This document shows, piece after piece, positions 63,101 through 64,000 of a stretch of 64,000 nucleotides of DNA. A program made the translations under genes and the position numbers. The notes under the pieces are model-generated. The model had not been told where the DNA came from. It did no database searches and saw only the letters and a program-made list of their open reading frames with translations. The stretch spans positions 1-64,000 of the forward strand of contig NZ_QBKT01000014.1 of NCBI RefSeq assembly GCF_003054265.1, given 5' to 3'. This stretch comes from Kordia periserrulae. Its GTDB lineage: Bacteria > Bacteroidota > Bacteroidia > Flavobacteriales > Flavobacteriaceae. Within the stretch, counting starts at the first letter, position 1; the number at the start of each line of letters is the position of its first letter.

Positions 63101-64000
63101 ATAACATCTCCTTTGGTTATTTTCTTTTGACGAAGATATACTTTGAAATTTTCCGCTTTTTCGTTTAGCGTTTTAAATGTTACCGTTTCATGTTCTGTTT
63201 CAATAGCTACAGCATCTGGGTTTACAATCACTTGTTTTTCAAAAAGACTCAGCAACGTTTCTGTTTGTGAGTACTTTACTGCTGTATCATTGAATGTGTC
63301 AATACGATCTTTTAATTCTGCTGTGTTTAATAAAGATATTTCTGAAAATAAAACATGTTGATTTACGATTATTTGAGCTATTATTCGCTCTAAGTATACA
63401 GATACGTTTGATGCGATGTTTTCATCAAAGAGTGCGGTAGCATATTCCACTACGTATGACAAATGTGCGCCTTCTTCAAAAAATTCGAGCGAAAGATCAA
63501 ATTTTGAATATCCAGCATCAAAAAAGCGCTGTGTCAATTGATATGTTGTTGTTTTTGCTTGTATTGCTGATGGAGAGAATAAAAACATGGTGTCAAATAG
63601 CGGATTCCTGCTTACATTTCTATTCGTATCGAGTTTGTCCACCAAAAGTGAATAAGGATATTCTTGGTTTTCCTGACAGTTCTTCAATAAAGCAACATCT
63701 CGTTGTAATGACGCCACAAAGTTTTCATTTTTGTCCGTTTGAGTAAGTACCGGAAGATTGTTTACAAACATTCCTAATACCTGTTGCAAGTCTTGATGTG
63801 TTCTTCCAGAAACTGGAATTCCGACAACAATTTCTGTTTGTCCGGTTAGTTTTGCCAGCAACCATTTGTAGATGCTAAACATTAGCATGTGCAGCGTAGC
63901 ACCATTTTGCAAGGCTACTTGTTTTAATTGGTGACTTGTGGTTTCTGTAAACTGAAATTTTACTCTTTTACCCTTCGTGCTTAATAATGCAGGTCTTGGA
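60139..64000 (-). CDS. Nonribosomal peptide synthetase, C-A-PCP-E module (5' end beyond window)
   Basis: The frame stays open to the window edge; the first in-frame start-like codon is only a TTG at 63912, so the gene continues. Counting from 63912: condensation-domain 3' half (1-190), adenylation (about 215-705; [15 protein letters not shown] at 360, NEYGPTE at 501, ASGDLAK at 590), carrier with S756 in GGDSIKA, and an epimerization domain (about 815-1235; HHLVVDGISW, ENHGRH, FNYLGQF). The A-pocket residues align as D-L-T-K-I-G-E-V-G-K against the published Asn code DLTKLGEVGK, so D-Asn is expected. No thioesterase follows; the end NELDDLFS is docking-like. Confidence 0.92.
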   Translation of the reverse strand, partial: PRPALLSTKGKRVKFQFTETTSHQLKQVALQNGATLHMLMFSIYKWLLAKLTGQTEIVVGIPVSGRTHQDLQQVLGMFVNNLPVLTQTDKNENFVASLQRDVALLKNCQENQEYPYSLLVDKLDTNRNVSRNPLFDTMFLFSPSAIQAKTTTYQLTQRFFDAGYSKFDLSLEFFEEGAHLSYVVEYATALFDENIASNVSVYLERIIAQIIVNQHVLFSEISLLNTAELKDRIDTFNDTAVKYSQTETLLSLFEKQVIVNPDAVAIETEHETVTFKTLNEKAENFKVYLRQKKITKGDVIAVSLPQSTELLYSILGILKAGAIYLPISEETPQKRLEYIINDSKSKLLVCREAKELETLTYECILPTSNVMEYNHETTQELPLSQKDAAYIIYTSGTTGNPKGVKVGHKSIVNYLQWASEEYLNGESLAFPFFTSIDFDLTLTSIFLPLITGNTIVIYNNDAAEMPLKSVFTEQKSEIVKLTPSHMKVLINNKIQVASSVKKIIVGGEKLTPEIARDFLKLCKHEVSIYNEYGPTEATVGCMIHQFEPFKDTITVPIGKPISNAKIYVLDEFKKPVPKGVIGEIFIGGDCLSMGYVNNNELTDEKFVSNPYKEGELMYASGDLAKIKPSGIIEYIGRRDQQVKINGHRIEIEEIKLALKSFKGIQDAIVTTVVNDKGVIELYAYYITEAEIARDVNDIMLKTWLLDKIPHYMIPKYFVEIETIPLTKNGKVDIKKLQVQKHSAITQEAEVVSTRLNEKIRSVYRTVMEAPEFDLQSNFYEFGGDSIKATQIVSKLREENIKVSPKEILTYSTVTELAFYLENNQNREESNTTQYEQGILKGTKEHTAIEKWFFSQNFTNPSFYNQSVLLTLHRPIHKKVLQKTLQELIAQHDGLRLNMAAASGKLFFNTKHLEHNCNVEEYTINTPRELPEYCTKIKNTFDITRSLLIKAAILNVKETDEQLLFITAHHLVVDGISWRILLEDLYRIYHTIEAGKALKQMQKTASLSHFTNALENYYNKEKRAQELPYWKTIAETPFQLPITATHTESTIEKVAQMVMKVEQKTTHWLLKESANYKVDIQTILHTVLAKTIAEWCQTSQIKIELENHGRHLDTVDVSRTVGWFTVMHPVVFEIQGTLVQNLQSVKETLNNIPEHGLGYGLLKDELNNKDTAITPVRFNYLGQFGNELTNDFFTLKQEDTGVESDRQNQLTATLEINAMIVSQVLTLQWNYDTEVISKATIQLLEKAFKNHLNELINKLQKSEDPLLTPSDFNDLEISQNELDDLFS

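Overview
The window looks like chromosome of a marine flavobacterium (Bacteroidota, Flavobacteriaceae), possibly Kordia or a close relative. The clues are AT-rich DNA, Bacteroidetes promoters (TTG, about 19 bases, TAnnTTTG), start sites without Shine-Dalgarno sequences, three C-terminal type IX secretion (T9SS) sorting domains, a fasciclin gene beside an ECF sigma/anti-sigma pair, and GG-leader cysteine-rich precursor peptides. The genus is an inference. No rRNA, tRNA or CRISPR array was seen.

Layout. 0-3 kb: four GG-leader, cysteine-rich peptide genes (one alone, three in an operon), a membrane nucleotide cyclase and three tandem copies of a REP-like palindrome. 3-8 kb: TetR regulator and hotdog thioesterase sharing a 16-bp palindromic operator, deoC-deoD, a histidine phosphatase, an OmpW-like porin and smpB. 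8-12 kb: a fused adenylation/carrier/alpha-oxoamine synthase gene and pcm. 12.6-17.5 kb: a six-gene co-directional run (Gfo/Idh/MocA oxidoreductase, 3-hydroxyacyl-CoA dehydrogenase, M23 lipoprotein, DUF1015 and others). 18-25 kb: ECF sigma/anti-sigma with divergent fasciclin, DUF4846 lipoprotein and a large secreted reprolysin. 25-29.7 kb: a putative abortive-infection (putAbiC) gene and uvrA.

30-38.8 kb is the most unusual part. It is a head-to-tail array of unrelated single-gene units, all on the plus strand, separated by structured sites of about 121-126 bp. Each site opens with AAC and closes with GTT. For five units the bases at the start of the unit are the reverse complement of those at its own end, as in integron cassettes flanked by attC sites. 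No integrase is in the window. A 345-bp non-coding element with inverted ends has inserted into several of these sites, once with a perfect 6-bp direct repeat. Just upstream lie five tandem hairpins whose arms differ in sequence but stay self-complementary. A second, smaller block of the same kind lies at 47.9-50.0 kb around a purine permease.

38.9-60 kb: esterase lipoprotein, an AlkD-like HEAT protein overlapping a spore-photoproduct-lyase-like radical SAM enzyme, a vanadium haloperoxidase-type lipoprotein, a RelE/ParE toxin-antitoxin pair, a SulP transporter, an OB-fold/YceI/DUF5777 operon, a membrane-anchored LytTR regulator, a LOG-family protein, a secreted EEP nuclease/phosphatase and an M1-like protein with no zinc motif fused to a probable barrel. 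60 kb to the edge: the 3' end of an NRPS gene (C-A-PCP-E) whose adenylation pocket reads as asparagine-specific, which with the E domain suggests D-Asn. It continues past the window edge.
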